Source: Streptomyces endocoffeicus (GTDB lineage Bacteria; Actinomycetota; Actinomycetes; Streptomycetales; Streptomycetaceae). Taken from it: a DNA stretch of 64,000 nt. Position numbers and translations under genes: made by a program. Shown piece after piece: positions 56,864-64,000 of this stretch. A model generated the notes under the pieces. That model ran no database searches. It had not been told where the DNA came from and saw nothing but the letters and a program-made list of their open reading frames with translations. The stretch covers positions 186,001-250,000 of the forward strand of contig NZ_JAERRG010000008.1 of NCBI RefSeq assembly GCF_016741935.1, in the 5' to 3' direction. Every line of letters begins with the position of its first letter. Position 1 is the first letter of the stretch.

Positions 56864-57817
56864 ATGCCTACAACAGGGCAGGTGCCGCAGCCCAGAAGCT
56901 GGGCTCCGGCCGATGTGGGACGGATACAGCTGCGGGGCGTCGCACAGGTGGCACTCAGCGCGAGCCCGTGGACCGGCTTATTGTTCACCGCCGCGCTGTT
57001 CGCGGGCGGCTGGCGGATCGGCGTGTACGGCCTGATCGGCGCGGCGGCGTCCACCGTGGCCGCGTTCGTGCTGGGCGCCGACCGGGACGGCCTGGCCAAC
57101 GGCCTTGAGGGCTACAGCGGTTGCCTGACCGGCATCGCCATAGCCGTCCGGCTCGGCGCCTCCTGGCGGACCGCACTGCTCGCCGTCCTCGCCGCGGCGG
57201 TCTGCGCGGTGCTGGGCGCGGCGGTCGGCCGCCTGTTGGGCCGCGTCGGTCTGCCCGCGCTGACGGCCCCGTTCTGTCTGGTCGCCGGGGTGCTGGCGCT
57301 CGCCCTGCCGACCGCGCCGGCCGCCGCCGCACCACCGCTCCCCGGCGATGGGGTTACGACCCTCTCGGCCTCGCAACTCGGCCACGCGTTCTGCGACAAC
57401 GTCGGTCAGGTCTTCCTCCTCGACAAGTGGTACGCGGGCCTCATCCTGCTCGTCGGACTGCTCGTCGCGTCCTGGGGGGCCGCCGTCGCCGCCGCCTGCG
57501 GCAGCGTCGCCGCGATCCTGACCGCTTGCGCCATGGGCCTGCCCGCGACACGGATCAGCGAGGGGCTCTACGGCTACAACGCGGTGCTCGTCGCCATCGC
57601 ACTGGCCGCCACCTTCCTGACCCGCACTCCGTGGACCGCGGGGTACGCCGCGCTCGCCGCCGTGGCCTCGGTCCCCTTCACGGCCGCCTGGCAGGCATTC
57701 GCCCAGCCTTCCGGCGGATCTCCCTTCACCTGGCCGTTCGTCGTGACGACCTGGCTCTTCCTGGCCGCCGTTCCAGCCCTGGACCGGCCGGGCATCTCGT
57801 TCGAGAAAGCGAAGTGA
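56864..57817 (+). CDS. Urea transporter (UT family)
   Basis: This 317-residue membrane channel protein has about ten hydrophobic segments in two homologous halves, as in UT-B/Yut proteins. The two pore signatures are GLEGYSGCLTGIAIAV in the first half and GLYGYNAVLVAIALAA in the second. It lets urea enter passively for the urease encoded next door. ATG 56,864 has GGGGGAAGG upstream; a TTG further up is not supported. Codon 39 is TTA (56,978-56,980), so in Streptomyces its translation would depend on bldA tRNA. It is five bases from ureA, a typical UT-urease operon. Confidence 0.92.
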   Translation: MPTTGQVPQPRSWAPADVGRIQLRGVAQVALSASPWTGLLFTAALFAGGWRIGVYGLIGAAASTVAAFVLGADRDGLANGLEGYSGCLTGIAIAVRLGASWRTALLAVLAAAVCAVLGAAVGRLLGRVGLPALTAPFCLVAGVLALALPTAPAAAAPPLPGDGVTTLSASQLGHAFCDNVGQVFLLDKWYAGLILLVGLLVASWGAAVAAACGSVAAILTACAMGLPATRISEGLYGYNAVLVAIALAATFLTRTPWTAGYAALAAVASVPFTAAWQAFAQPSGGSPFTWPFVVTTWLFLAAVPALDRPGISFEKAK

Positions 57818-57821
57818 CGCC

Positions 57822-58163
57822 ATGAACCTCGCACCGCGCGAAATCGACAAGCTCCATGTCTATGTGGTGGCCGACCTGGCCCGGCGCCGCAGGGCCCGGG
57901 GCACCAAACTCAACTACACCGAGGCAGCCGCCCTGATCACCGAGGCCGTCCTGGAAGCCGCCCGCGACGGCCACACCGTGGCCGAGTGCATGGAGTTGGG
58001 CCGCAAGGTCGTCACGGCCGACGACGTCATGCCCGGGGTGCGCGAGATGCTCACCGTCCTCCAGGTCGAGACGGCGTTCGTGGACGGGACGAAGCTGGTC
58101 ACCTGCCACGACCCCATCGGCGCCGGAAACACCGCCGGAAACACCGCCGGAAACACCGTCTGA
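57822..58163 (+). CDS. ureA: Urease gamma subunit
   Basis: This 113-residue structural subunit begins MNLAPREIDKLHVYVVADLARRR and contains LNYTEAAALITEAVLEAARDG and the MPGVREMLTVLQVEATF-like block, all standard for UreA. The C-terminus, normally ending just after the VTCHDPI region, has gained GNTAGNTAGNTV encoded by three 12-base repeats (58,121-58,156). The stop-codon region is itself duplicated just downstream. It is part of the trimer-of-trimers with UreB and UreC. Confidence 0.96.
   Translation: MNLAPREIDKLHVYVVADLARRRRARGTKLNYTEAAALITEAVLEAARDGHTVAECMELGRKVVTADDVMPGVREMLTVLQVETAFVDGTKLVTCHDPIGAGNTAGNTAGNTV
58121..58156 (+). repeat. 12-bp tandem repeat, three exact units, at the ureA 3' end
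   Basis: Units cgccggaaacac at 58,121, 58,133 and 58,145 encode the GNTA repeats. Immediately after, acaccgtctga occurs twice, the first copy containing the ureA stop. Confidence 0.9.
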
Positions 58164-58190
58164 CACACCGTCTGAAAGGAGGAGAGAACG

Positions 58191-58583
58191 ATGTCGGGTG
58201 GAGCTCACTACCTCTACGGGGACGACCCCGTGGAGATCAACTCGGGCAGGGCCAAGGTCGGACTCACCGTCGCCAACACCGGTGACCGCGCCGTCCAGAT
58301 CGGCTCCCACTACCACTTCTTCGAGGTCAACCGCGCGCTGCGGTTCGATCGCGAGGCCGCGTACGGCATGCGCCTGGACATCCCGTCGGGTACCGCCGTG
58401 CGCTTCGAACCCGGCGACACCCGCGAGGTCGAGCTGGTCGCCTTCGGCGGAACCCGGCGGCTCGTCGGCTTCTCCGGACTCGTCGACGGCGGACTCAACG
58501 CCGACGACACCAGGCGTGCCGCGCTGCGCCGCGCCGAACAGCTGGGATTCGCCGACACCGAGAACGAGGGGGCCGATCACTGA
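58191..58583 (+). CDS. ureB: Urease beta subunit
   Basis: This 130-residue subunit has the UreB core: INSGRAKVGLTVANTGDRAVQIGSHYHFFEVN and the RLDIPSGTAVRFEPGDTREVELVAFGG block, which are nearly invariant. The N-terminal phrase HYLYGDDPVEIN replaces the usual PGE opening in many homologues. Start ATG 58,191 has AAAGGAGGAGA upstream, the strongest ribosome site in the operon. Its stop overlaps the ureC start by one base. Confidence 0.96.
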   Translation: MSGGAHYLYGDDPVEINSGRAKVGLTVANTGDRAVQIGSHYHFFEVNRALRFDREAAYGMRLDIPSGTAVRFEPGDTREVELVAFGGTRRLVGFSGLVDGGLNADDTRRAALRRAEQLGFADTENEGADH

Positions 58584-60307
58584 TGGCGATCATCCCGCGC
58601 AAGCAGTACACCGACCTGTTCGGCCCCACCGTGGGTGACCGGTTCCACCTCGCCGACACCAACCTGGTGGTCGAGGTCGAGTACGACCACAACGCCGGTT
58701 CCTACGGGGAAGAGGCCGTCTACGGCGGCGGCAAGGCCATCCGCGACGGCATGGCCCAGGACCCCGCGGCGCTGCGTCGCGAGGGCGCTCTGGACCTGGT
58801 GATCACCAACGTGGTGGTCCTCGATCCGGTCCTGGGCGTCGTCAAGGGCGACATCGGTGTCCGCGACGGCCTCATCGTCGGCGTCGGCAAGGCCGGCAAC
58901 CCCCACGCGCAGAACGGCGTGGACCCCAAGCTGGTCATCGGTCCGGGCACCGAGGTGATCTCCGGCGAGCATCTGATCGCCACCCCCGGTGGCATCGACA
59001 GCCACATCCACTTCATCTCACCGCAGCAGGCCCAGGAGGGCCTGTCCAACGGCATCACCACCTTCTTCGGCGGCGGCACCGGTCCCACCGACGGCAGCAA
59101 CGGCACCACCTGCACCCCCGGCCCCTGGAACATCCACCGGATGCTGGAGGCGGTCGAGGACCTGCCGGTCAACGTGGGTCTGCTCGGCAAGGGCAACGGC
59201 AGCCTGCCCGAGGGCTTGCGCGAGCAGGTCGAGGCGGGCGTGGCCGGTCTGAAGGTGCACGAGGACTGGGGCGCCACCCCCGCCGTCATCGACAACGCGC
59301 TGCGGGTCGCCGACGAGCACGACGTGCAGCTCGCCATCCACACCGACACCCTCAACGAGGGCGGCTTCTTCGAGGACACCCTGTCCGCGATCGACGGCCG
59401 GACCATCCACACCTTCCACACCGAGGGTGCGGGCGGCGGTCACGCCCCCGACATCATGCGGGTCTCCGGCGAGCCCAACGTGCTGCCGTCCTCCACCAAC
59501 CCCACCCTGCCGTACACCATCAACTCGGTGGACGAGCTGCTCGACATGGTGATGGTCTGTCACCATCTGTCCCGCGACATCCCCGAGGACGTGTCGTTCG
59601 CCGACAGCCGGGTGCGCGCCGAGACCATCGCGGCCGAGACAGTGCTGCACGACCTCGGCGTGATCAGCATCTTCTCCTCCGACTCCCAGGCCATGGGCCG
59701 GGTCGGCGAGTCCTTCGCCCGTGCCTTCCAGACGGCGCACCACTGCAAGGCGATGCGCGGTGCGCTGGCCGAGGACAGCTCCCGCAACGACAACGCGCGC
59801 GTGCTGCGCTACCTGGCGAAGCTCACCATCAACCCGGCGATCGCGGTGGGCGCCGCCGACGTGATCGGCTCGCTGGAGCCCGGCAAGCTCGCCGACATCG
59901 TGCTCTGGCCGATCAACTCCTTCGCCGCCAAGCCCAAGCTGATCATCAAGGGCGGCATGGTGAACTGGGCCCTGATGGGTGACCCCAACGCCTCCCTGCC
60001 GACGCCCCAACCGGTCTACTACCGGCCGATGTTCGGCTCTTACGGCCGCGCCAAGCAGCGCACCTCGGTCACCTTCATGTCCCAGGCGGCCATCGCCGCC
60101 GGCGTCCCCGGCGAGTTGGGACTGGGGCGGCGGATCGAGCCGGTGCGGCGCTGCCGGAGCATCGGCAAGCAACACATGGTCCGCAATGACGCGCTGCCGC
60201 GCATCGAGGTGGATCCGGAGACCTACAAGGTCACCGTCGACGGCGAGCCCGCCACCATCGAGCCGGCCGAGCGCCTCCCGCTCAACCAGCTCTTCTACAT
60301 CGTCTGA
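58583..60307 (+). CDS. ureC: Urease alpha (catalytic) subunit
   Basis: This 574-residue nickel amidohydrolase hydrolyses urea to ammonia and carbamate. Nickel and active-site blocks: GGIDSHIHF, the carbamylated Lys in VAGLKVHEDWGATP, LAIHTDTLNE, IHTFHTEGAGGGHAPDI, the flap with catalytic His in MVCHHLS, and ISIFSSDSQAMGR with the last metal Asp. The flap motif usually reads MVCHHLDP or MVCHHLN; here Ser follows. It begins one base into the ureB stop. Three 16-base copies span and follow its stop codon (60,296-60,343). Confidence 0.97.
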   Translation: MAIIPRKQYTDLFGPTVGDRFHLADTNLVVEVEYDHNAGSYGEEAVYGGGKAIRDGMAQDPAALRREGALDLVITNVVVLDPVLGVVKGDIGVRDGLIVGVGKAGNPHAQNGVDPKLVIGPGTEVISGEHLIATPGGIDSHIHFISPQQAQEGLSNGITTFFGGGTGPTDGSNGTTCTPGPWNIHRMLEAVEDLPVNVGLLGKGNGSLPEGLREQVEAGVAGLKVHEDWGATPAVIDNALRVADEHDVQLAIHTDTLNEGGFFEDTLSAIDGRTIHTFHTEGAGGGHAPDIMRVSGEPNVLPSSTNPTLPYTINSVDELLDMVMVCHHLSRDIPEDVSFADSRVRAETIAAETVLHDLGVISIFSSDSQAMGRVGESFARAFQTAHHCKAMRGALAEDSSRNDNARVLRYLAKLTINPAIAVGAADVIGSLEPGKLADIVLWPINSFAAKPKLIIKGGMVNWALMGDPNASLPTPQPVYYRPMFGSYGRAKQRTSVTFMSQAAIAAGVPGELGLGRRIEPVRRCRSIGKQHMVRNDALPRIEVDPETYKVTVDGEPATIEPAERLPLNQLFYIV

Positions 60308-60343
60308 CACATACATCGTCTGACACGTACGCCGTCCGACGCA
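60296..60343 (+). repeat. 16-bp tandem repeat, three units, across the ureC stop codon
   Basis: Copies at 60,296, 60,312 and 60,328 (tacatcgtctgacaca and variants); the first contains the end of ureC with its TGA. The second copy reproduces that end, including another TGA. Confidence 0.88.
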
Positions 60344-60436
60344 CCCCGAGGAAGGTCCGCGGGGGCCACCGCGTGCCCCGCGGACCCCGCGGCCCGACCT
60401 CGACGGACGGCCACCCGGCAGGAACGGAAACCCGGC

Positions 60437-61135
60437 GTGAACGAACCGATGCCGATCCCGGCGCTGCTGACCGGGCTCCAGCTCACCGACTCGGCCTTCC
60501 CCAGCGGCTACTACACCCTCTCCCACGGGCTGGAGGGTTTCCAGCAGGCCCGTGCGGTCACCCCGCGCAGCCTGCCCCTCCTCCTCCACGACCTGCTCCG
60601 GCACAGCGCGGGGCCGGCCGACGCGACCGCCCTCGCCCTCACTCACCGCGCGGTGACGGCGGACGACTGGGCCGAGGTGGTGGCCGTGGAACGGCGGCTG
60701 TACGCGACCAAGCTGGGCCGGGAGGCCCGGCAGGCCGCCGTCCGCACCGGACGGCAACTGCTCGACCTGGCCGGTGAGGTCTACGGGACGCCGCAGCTCG
60801 AGCGGTACCGCACGCTGCACCGGGACGGTGCGGTACGTGGCTGCCAGCCGGTCGTCGCCGGCGTCGTCCACGCGGCGAACGGCCTCACCACGCGCCAGGC
60901 GGTCACCTGTGAGCTGTTCGCCTTCGCGGCCAGCTTCGTGGGGGCCGCCCTGCGACTGCGGCTCACCGACCACCGCCGGGCCCAGGTCGTGCTGCACGGC
61001 GCCGCCCCCGTGATCGAGGAGACCATGGCCGCGGCGCTGGACCGGGACCTGGCCGACCTCGGCGGATGCGTCCCCGTGGCCGACGTCATGGCCGGCCGTC
61101 ACGAACGCGCCGAGGCACGGCTGTTCGCGAGCTGA
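60437..61135 (+). CDS. ureF: Urease accessory protein UreF
   Basis: This 232-residue helical chaperone joins UreD and UreG in the nickel-insertion complex and controls UreG GTPase timing. Family blocks: LLTGLQLTDSAFPSGYYTLSHGLEGF at the N-terminus, and QPVVAGVVHAANGLTTRQAV near 140. The start is GTG 60,437, preceded by weak ribosome-binding sequence after a 130-base gap that contains the ureC-end repeats. No ureE precedes it, unlike many operons. Confidence 0.94.
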   Translation: MNEPMPIPALLTGLQLTDSAFPSGYYTLSHGLEGFQQARAVTPRSLPLLLHDLLRHSAGPADATALALTHRAVTADDWAEVVAVERRLYATKLGREARQAAVRTGRQLLDLAGEVYGTPQLERYRTLHRDGAVRGCQPVVAGVVHAANGLTTRQAVTCELFAFAASFVGAALRLRLTDHRRAQVVLHGAAPVIEETMAAALDRDLADLGGCVPVADVMAGRHERAEARLFAS

Positions 61136-61232
61136 TGCCCTGGCAGGCGGACGTTCTCCGGCGGGGCACCGGTGCCCCGACCTGCCCCGCCCGCCACCGC
61201 GAAGACATCCACCACTCTGGACAAGGATCACC

Positions 61233-61958
61233 ATGCACGACCCCACTCAGGTCCGAGGCTCCCACCACCACGACCACCACCACGACCACGACCACGACGA
61301 GTTCGTGCGGCGCCCGAAGGACGGCGTGCTGCGCGTCGGCGTCGCCGGGCCGGTCGGCTCCGGCAAGACCGCGCTGATCGAGGCGCTCGTCCCGGTGCTG
61401 ATCGGGCGCGGCCGGACTCCTGCCGTGATCACCAACGACATCTACACCTCCGAGGACGCCGCCCACGTCCGGCGCACCCTGGACGGGATCCTCGACGCGG
61501 ACCGCATCGTCGGTGTCGAGACCGGAGCCTGTCCGCACACCGCGGTCCGGGACGACCCGACGATGAACCAGGCCGCGGCCGATGAGATCCTGGAGCGCTT
61601 CCCCGAGGTGGACACGCTGCTCTTCGAGAGCGGCGGCGACAACTTGACGCTCACCTTCAGCCCGGCACTCGTGGACCTCTTCCTGTTCGTGCTGGACACC
61701 GCGGAGGGCGACAAGATGCCCCGCAAGCGGGGGCCGGGCATCACCGAGTGCGAGCTGCTCGTCATCAACAAGATCGACATTGCCCAGTACGTACGGTGCG
61801 ACCTGGCCCGGATGGAGTCGGACGCCCATCACGTCCGGCAGGGCCGGCCAGTGGTGCTCACCAACTCCCTGACCGGAGAGGGCCTGGACATCATCGCCGA
61901 CTTCCTCCTGTCCCAGGAAGCCGCCCAGCGGGTCGGCCAGGAGGCGGCTTCCGCATGA
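61233..61958 (+). CDS. ureG: Urease accessory GTPase UreG with His-rich N-terminus
   Basis: This 241-residue SIMIBI-class GTPase delivers nickel to urease. The P-loop is VAGPVGSGKTALIEAL, followed by VITNDIYTSEDA, the metal-binding VGVETGACPHTAVRDD (Cys-Pro-His), LLFESGGDNL and VINKIDIA as G4. The N-terminus is extended by a His/Asp run (SHHHDHHHDHDHDE), which can bind nickel and probably compensates for the missing UreE. The 3' end overlaps ureD by four bases. Confidence 0.96.
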   Translation: MHDPTQVRGSHHHDHHHDHDHDEFVRRPKDGVLRVGVAGPVGSGKTALIEALVPVLIGRGRTPAVITNDIYTSEDAAHVRRTLDGILDADRIVGVETGACPHTAVRDDPTMNQAAADEILERFPEVDTLLFESGGDNLTLTFSPALVDLFLFVLDTAEGDKMPRKRGPGITECELLVINKIDIAQYVRCDLARMESDAHHVRQGRPVVLTNSLTGEGLDIIADFLLSQEAAQRVGQEAASA

Positions 61959-62896
61959 CCGAGGCGCCCGCGCGGCTGCACCCCGCACACTACGAACCCC
62001 GGCGGGTACCGGCCCGGATGCTCGACCTGACCGGCACTCCGGACACCCTGGCCGCCGGGCGCCCCGGCAAGGTCGGCCTGCTCGAACTGCGCTACGCGCG
62101 GGTCGGCGACCGCAGCGAACTCGTCGACCGCTACCAGAAGTCCCCGTTGCAGATCATGCGGCCGTTGTACGTGGACCCGCAGCGGCCGGACATGCCGGTG
62201 ACGTATCTGATGTCCACCGGCGGCGGCATCGTCCAGGCCGACCGCAACCGCGTCGACATCGAATGCGGCCCCGACACGGCCGTACATCTGACGACGCAGG
62301 CCGCCACCAAGCTGCACCGGATGGAGTTCGACCACGCCACCCAGGTCGTCCATCTCACCGCCGCCGCGCACGCTTACGTCGAGTACCTGCCCGACCCGCT
62401 GATCCCGTACCGGGACTCGCGCTTCTACCAGCAGACCCGCGTGACCGCCGACCCCACGGCCACCGTGGTGCTGGGCGAGACGATCGCGGCCGGCCGACTG
62501 GCCCGGGGCGAACGGCACGCCTACCGCCTGCTGTTCAGCGACCTGGAGATCGCGCGCCCCGACGGCGAGTTGCTGGTGGTCGACACCGTCCGGCTGGATC
62601 CGCGCGAGCCGGGCTCGGTGACCGGCCCGGCGGTGTTCGGCGGGTACGACCTGATGGCCACGCTCTACGCGGTCACCCCGCTCGCCCCCGCGGCGCGGGT
62701 CGCCGACACGTTGCACGAGGCCCTGCTGACCACCGGCCAGGCCTTCGGCGTGAGCGTGCTGCCCGACGACTGCGGAGCATGGGCGCGGATCATGGGCAGC
62801 GACCCGCCGGCGGTCACCCGCGCTCTGCGTGCGGCCTGGAATGCCGTGCGCGGCCTGCTCATCGGGGTTCCCGCCCCCGACCTGCGCAAGACCTGA
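61955..62896 (+). CDS. ureD: Urease accessory protein UreD (UreH)
   Basis: This 313-residue scaffold binds apo-urease and passes nickel from UreG via UreF. Typical blocks are YLMSTGGGIVQADRNRVDIECG, VHLTTQAATKLHRM and EYLPDPLIPYRDSRFYQ, all strongly conserved in UreD. It is ATGA-coupled to ureG and is the last gene of the unit; the convergent hutD-like gene ends only eight bases downstream, leaving no room for a separate terminator. Confidence 0.95.
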   Translation: MTEAPARLHPAHYEPRRVPARMLDLTGTPDTLAAGRPGKVGLLELRYARVGDRSELVDRYQKSPLQIMRPLYVDPQRPDMPVTYLMSTGGGIVQADRNRVDIECGPDTAVHLTTQAATKLHRMEFDHATQVVHLTAAAHAYVEYLPDPLIPYRDSRFYQQTRVTADPTATVVLGETIAAGRLARGERHAYRLLFSDLEIARPDGELLVVDTVRLDPREPGSVTGPAVFGGYDLMATLYAVTPLAPAARVADTLHEALLTTGQAFGVSVLPDDCGAWARIMGSDPPAVTRALRAAWNAVRGLLIGVPAPDLRKT

Positions 62897-62904
62897 CGGC
62901 CCGG

Positions 62905-63489
62905 TCACGTCCCGGGCGAGCCGGGGGCGGTGGTGACGGTGACGACCGCCGCCACCCCGTCGACGCGAAGGGTGGCGGCGTCGCGGTCCGAGAACAGGAC
63001 GGCGTCGAGCCCGCCGAGGGTGACGTCGGACTCCTCGACGCCCACCGTGCCCGTCAAGGCGATCACGAGGACCAGGACCCCGGTCCGCGGGACGACGGAG
63101 AACCCCGCACGCGCCATTCGGACGTGTGCCGTCGCGCGGGTGCGCCGTGTCATCACGTTGAGGTCGACAGTGGGACCCGAGAGCAGCCGGCAGTCGGTGA
63201 CCGCGTCGCCCCGGAAGGAAAAGGGCTCGTACGCGTCGGCCATGGTGTGCGGGACACCGTCGACGATCAGCTCCATCCCCGCCCCGTCCACGACGGTGAT
63301 GATCCTGTCCACGCCCGCGAAGGAGGAGAACGGACCGCTCCGGGCGATGTCGGCGAGACTCACCCGCCAGACGAAGTCCTCCATACCCGCGCCGGAGGCG
63401 TCGGCGGCGACCTCTCGGGTCAGACCACCACCGTTCTTCCAGCGCGACACCGACCGGTCGTGTGCCCGCAGCACCTGGCTGCCCGTCAT
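62905..63489 (-). CDS. HutD/Ves-family cupin-like protein
   Basis: This 194-residue beta-barrel protein opens RAHDRSVSRWKNGGGLTREVA, the hallmark of the HutD family, and has RVSLADIARSGPFSSFAGVDRIITVVDG, also typical. HutD proteins are found with histidine-utilisation genes and are thought to limit or sense formylglutamate or related metabolites; biochemistry is thin. No hut genes are in the window, so its link here may be to nitrogen metabolism with urease. The start ATG 63,489 has GAGGAG upstream. Confidence 0.88.
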   Translation of the reverse strand: MTGSQVLRAHDRSVSRWKNGGGLTREVAADASGAGMEDFVWRVSLADIARSGPFSSFAGVDRIITVVDGAGMELIVDGVPHTMADAYEPFSFRGDAVTDCRLLSGPTVDLNVMTRRTRATAHVRMARAGFSVVPRTGVLVLVIALTGTVGVEESDVTLGGLDAVLFSDRDAATLRVDGVAAVVTVTTAPGSPGT

Positions 63490-63503
63490 GCCGTCAACTC
63501 CTC

Positions 63504-64000
63504 TCAGATGTCGCGGAAGGTCTCGATCTGGGCGCCGATCGAGTTCAGCCGCTCCGCGAGGTCCTCGTAGCCGCGGTTGATGACGTACACGTTGCGCAGC
63601 ACGGAGGTGCCCGGTGCGGCCATCATCGCCAGCAGGACGACCACGGCGGGGCGCAGGGCGGGCGGGCACATCATCTCGGCGGAGCGCCAGCGGGTGGGGC
63701 CCTCGACCAGGACGCGGTGCGGGTCGAGGAGTTTGACGTGGGCGCCGAGGCGGTTGAGCTCGGTGAGGTAGATCGCGCGGTTGTCGTAGACCCAGTCGTG
63801 GATCAGGGTCGAGCCCTGGGCGACGGCCGCGATCGCCGCGAAGAAGGGCACGTTGTCGATGTTGACGCCGGGGAACGGCATCGGGTGGATCTTGTCGATG
63901 GGGGCCTGCAGCTTGGACGGGCGCACGGTCAGATCGACCAGCCGGGTGCGGCCGTTGTCCGCCGCGTACTCCCCGCCGCGCTCGTGGTCCAGCCCCATCT
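63504..64000 (-). CDS. murA: UDP-N-acetylglucosamine 1-carboxyvinyltransferase (MurA), C-terminal part
   Basis: At least 164 C-terminal residues are visible; the gene continues past the right edge of the window. The enzyme adds enolpyruvate to UDP-GlcNAc, the first committed step of peptidoglycan synthesis. Recognisable blocks: IDKIHPMPFPGVNIDNVPFFAAIAAVAQG, IHDWVYDNRAIYLTELNRLGA, LRPAVVVLLAMMAAPGTS and the ending INRGYEDLAERLNSIGAQIE, standard for the EPSP-synthase fold. The Cys-loop of the active site is in the part outside the window. It ends 14 bases before the hutD-like start. Confidence 0.95.
   Translation of the reverse strand, partial: MGLDHERGGEYAADNGRTRLVDLTVRPSKLQAPIDKIHPMPFPGVNIDNVPFFAAIAAVAQGSTLIHDWVYDNRAIYLTELNRLGAHVKLLDPHRVLVEGPTRWRSAEMMCPPALRPAVVVLLAMMAAPGTSVLRNVYVINRGYEDLAERLNSIGAQIETFRDI

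Noticed and set aside
1..64000. tRNA, rRNA, integrase, transposase or attachment-site signatures
   Set aside because: I looked for cloverleaf-like segments, IS terminal repeats with transposase frames and tRNA-derived direct repeats at region borders, and saw none. Transfer of the galactoside island or the NRPS cluster as a mobile element is therefore not supported.

Overview
The window is chromosomal DNA of a high-GC actinomycete, almost certainly a Streptomyces. Composition is strongly GC-rich with G/C in third codon positions. GTG starts are common, ATGA/GTGA stop-start overlaps are frequent, and leucine TTA codons are nearly absent. I saw no rRNA, tRNA, CRISPR array, transposase or phage gene.

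Region 1 (1-22,107) is the 3' part of a natural-product gene cluster. It opens inside the last module of a non-ribosomal peptide synthetase (adenylation, carrier, thioesterase), whose readable specificity residues fit threonine. A cytochrome P450, a macrolide-type glycosyltransferase, three consecutive small DsrE/F-like proteins, a ketosynthase homologue without its catalytic residues, a CrtI-like FAD oxidoreductase, a DrrAB-type exporter and an ABC1/UbiB-family protein follow. A new promoter then drives a fatty-acyl-AMP ligase and a FabH-like synthase. Next come a DUF3995-like membrane protein and a second glycosyltransferase on the minus strand, a divergent GlmU paralogue with a PIG-L/LmbE deacetylase, and an MMPL transporter. 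Together they suggest a lipidated, glycosylated, oxidatively tailored peptide with an amino sugar unmasked by deacetylation. Product and sulfur involvement are inference.

Region 2 (22,400-42,300) is mostly housekeeping or conserved Streptomyces genes: an AAA-type ATPase with a MazG-like pyrophosphohydrolase, a small protein with a TTA codon, an LLM-class F420 oxidoreductase, homocysteine S-methyltransferase, the bacterial RNA-repair pair Hen1-Pnkp, a GlxA-type regulator divergent from an MFS exporter, a Crp/Fnr regulator, a two-gene unit of unknown function (a large P-loop-like protein and a tail-anchored protein), arginine deiminase plus ornithine carbamoyltransferase, and an RsbW-like ATP-binding protein.

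Region 3 (42,437-56,370, all minus strand) is a coherent alpha-galactoside utilisation island. A secreted GH27 alpha-galactosidase is followed by a sugar ABC importer and an intracellular GH36 alpha-galactosidase. Then come all steps of the oxidative De Ley-Doudoroff galactose route: SDR dehydrogenase, lactonase, galactonate dehydratase, 2-keto-3-deoxy sugar kinase and aldolase, with a mutarotase-like protein and a GntR/FadR regulator. The secreted enzyme and the importer operon share a near-identical AT-rich element abutting a TTGAC -35 box, a probable common operator.

Region 4 (56,371-64,000) is a urea transporter-ureABCFGD operon with no ureE and a His-rich UreG, then a HutD-like gene and the 3' part of murA running off the right edge.

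A recurring oddity is short tandem duplications at or just beyond gene ends (ureA, ureC, gntR, glmU-like, hen1, the tail-anchored protein, GH27, the ketosynthase-like gene).
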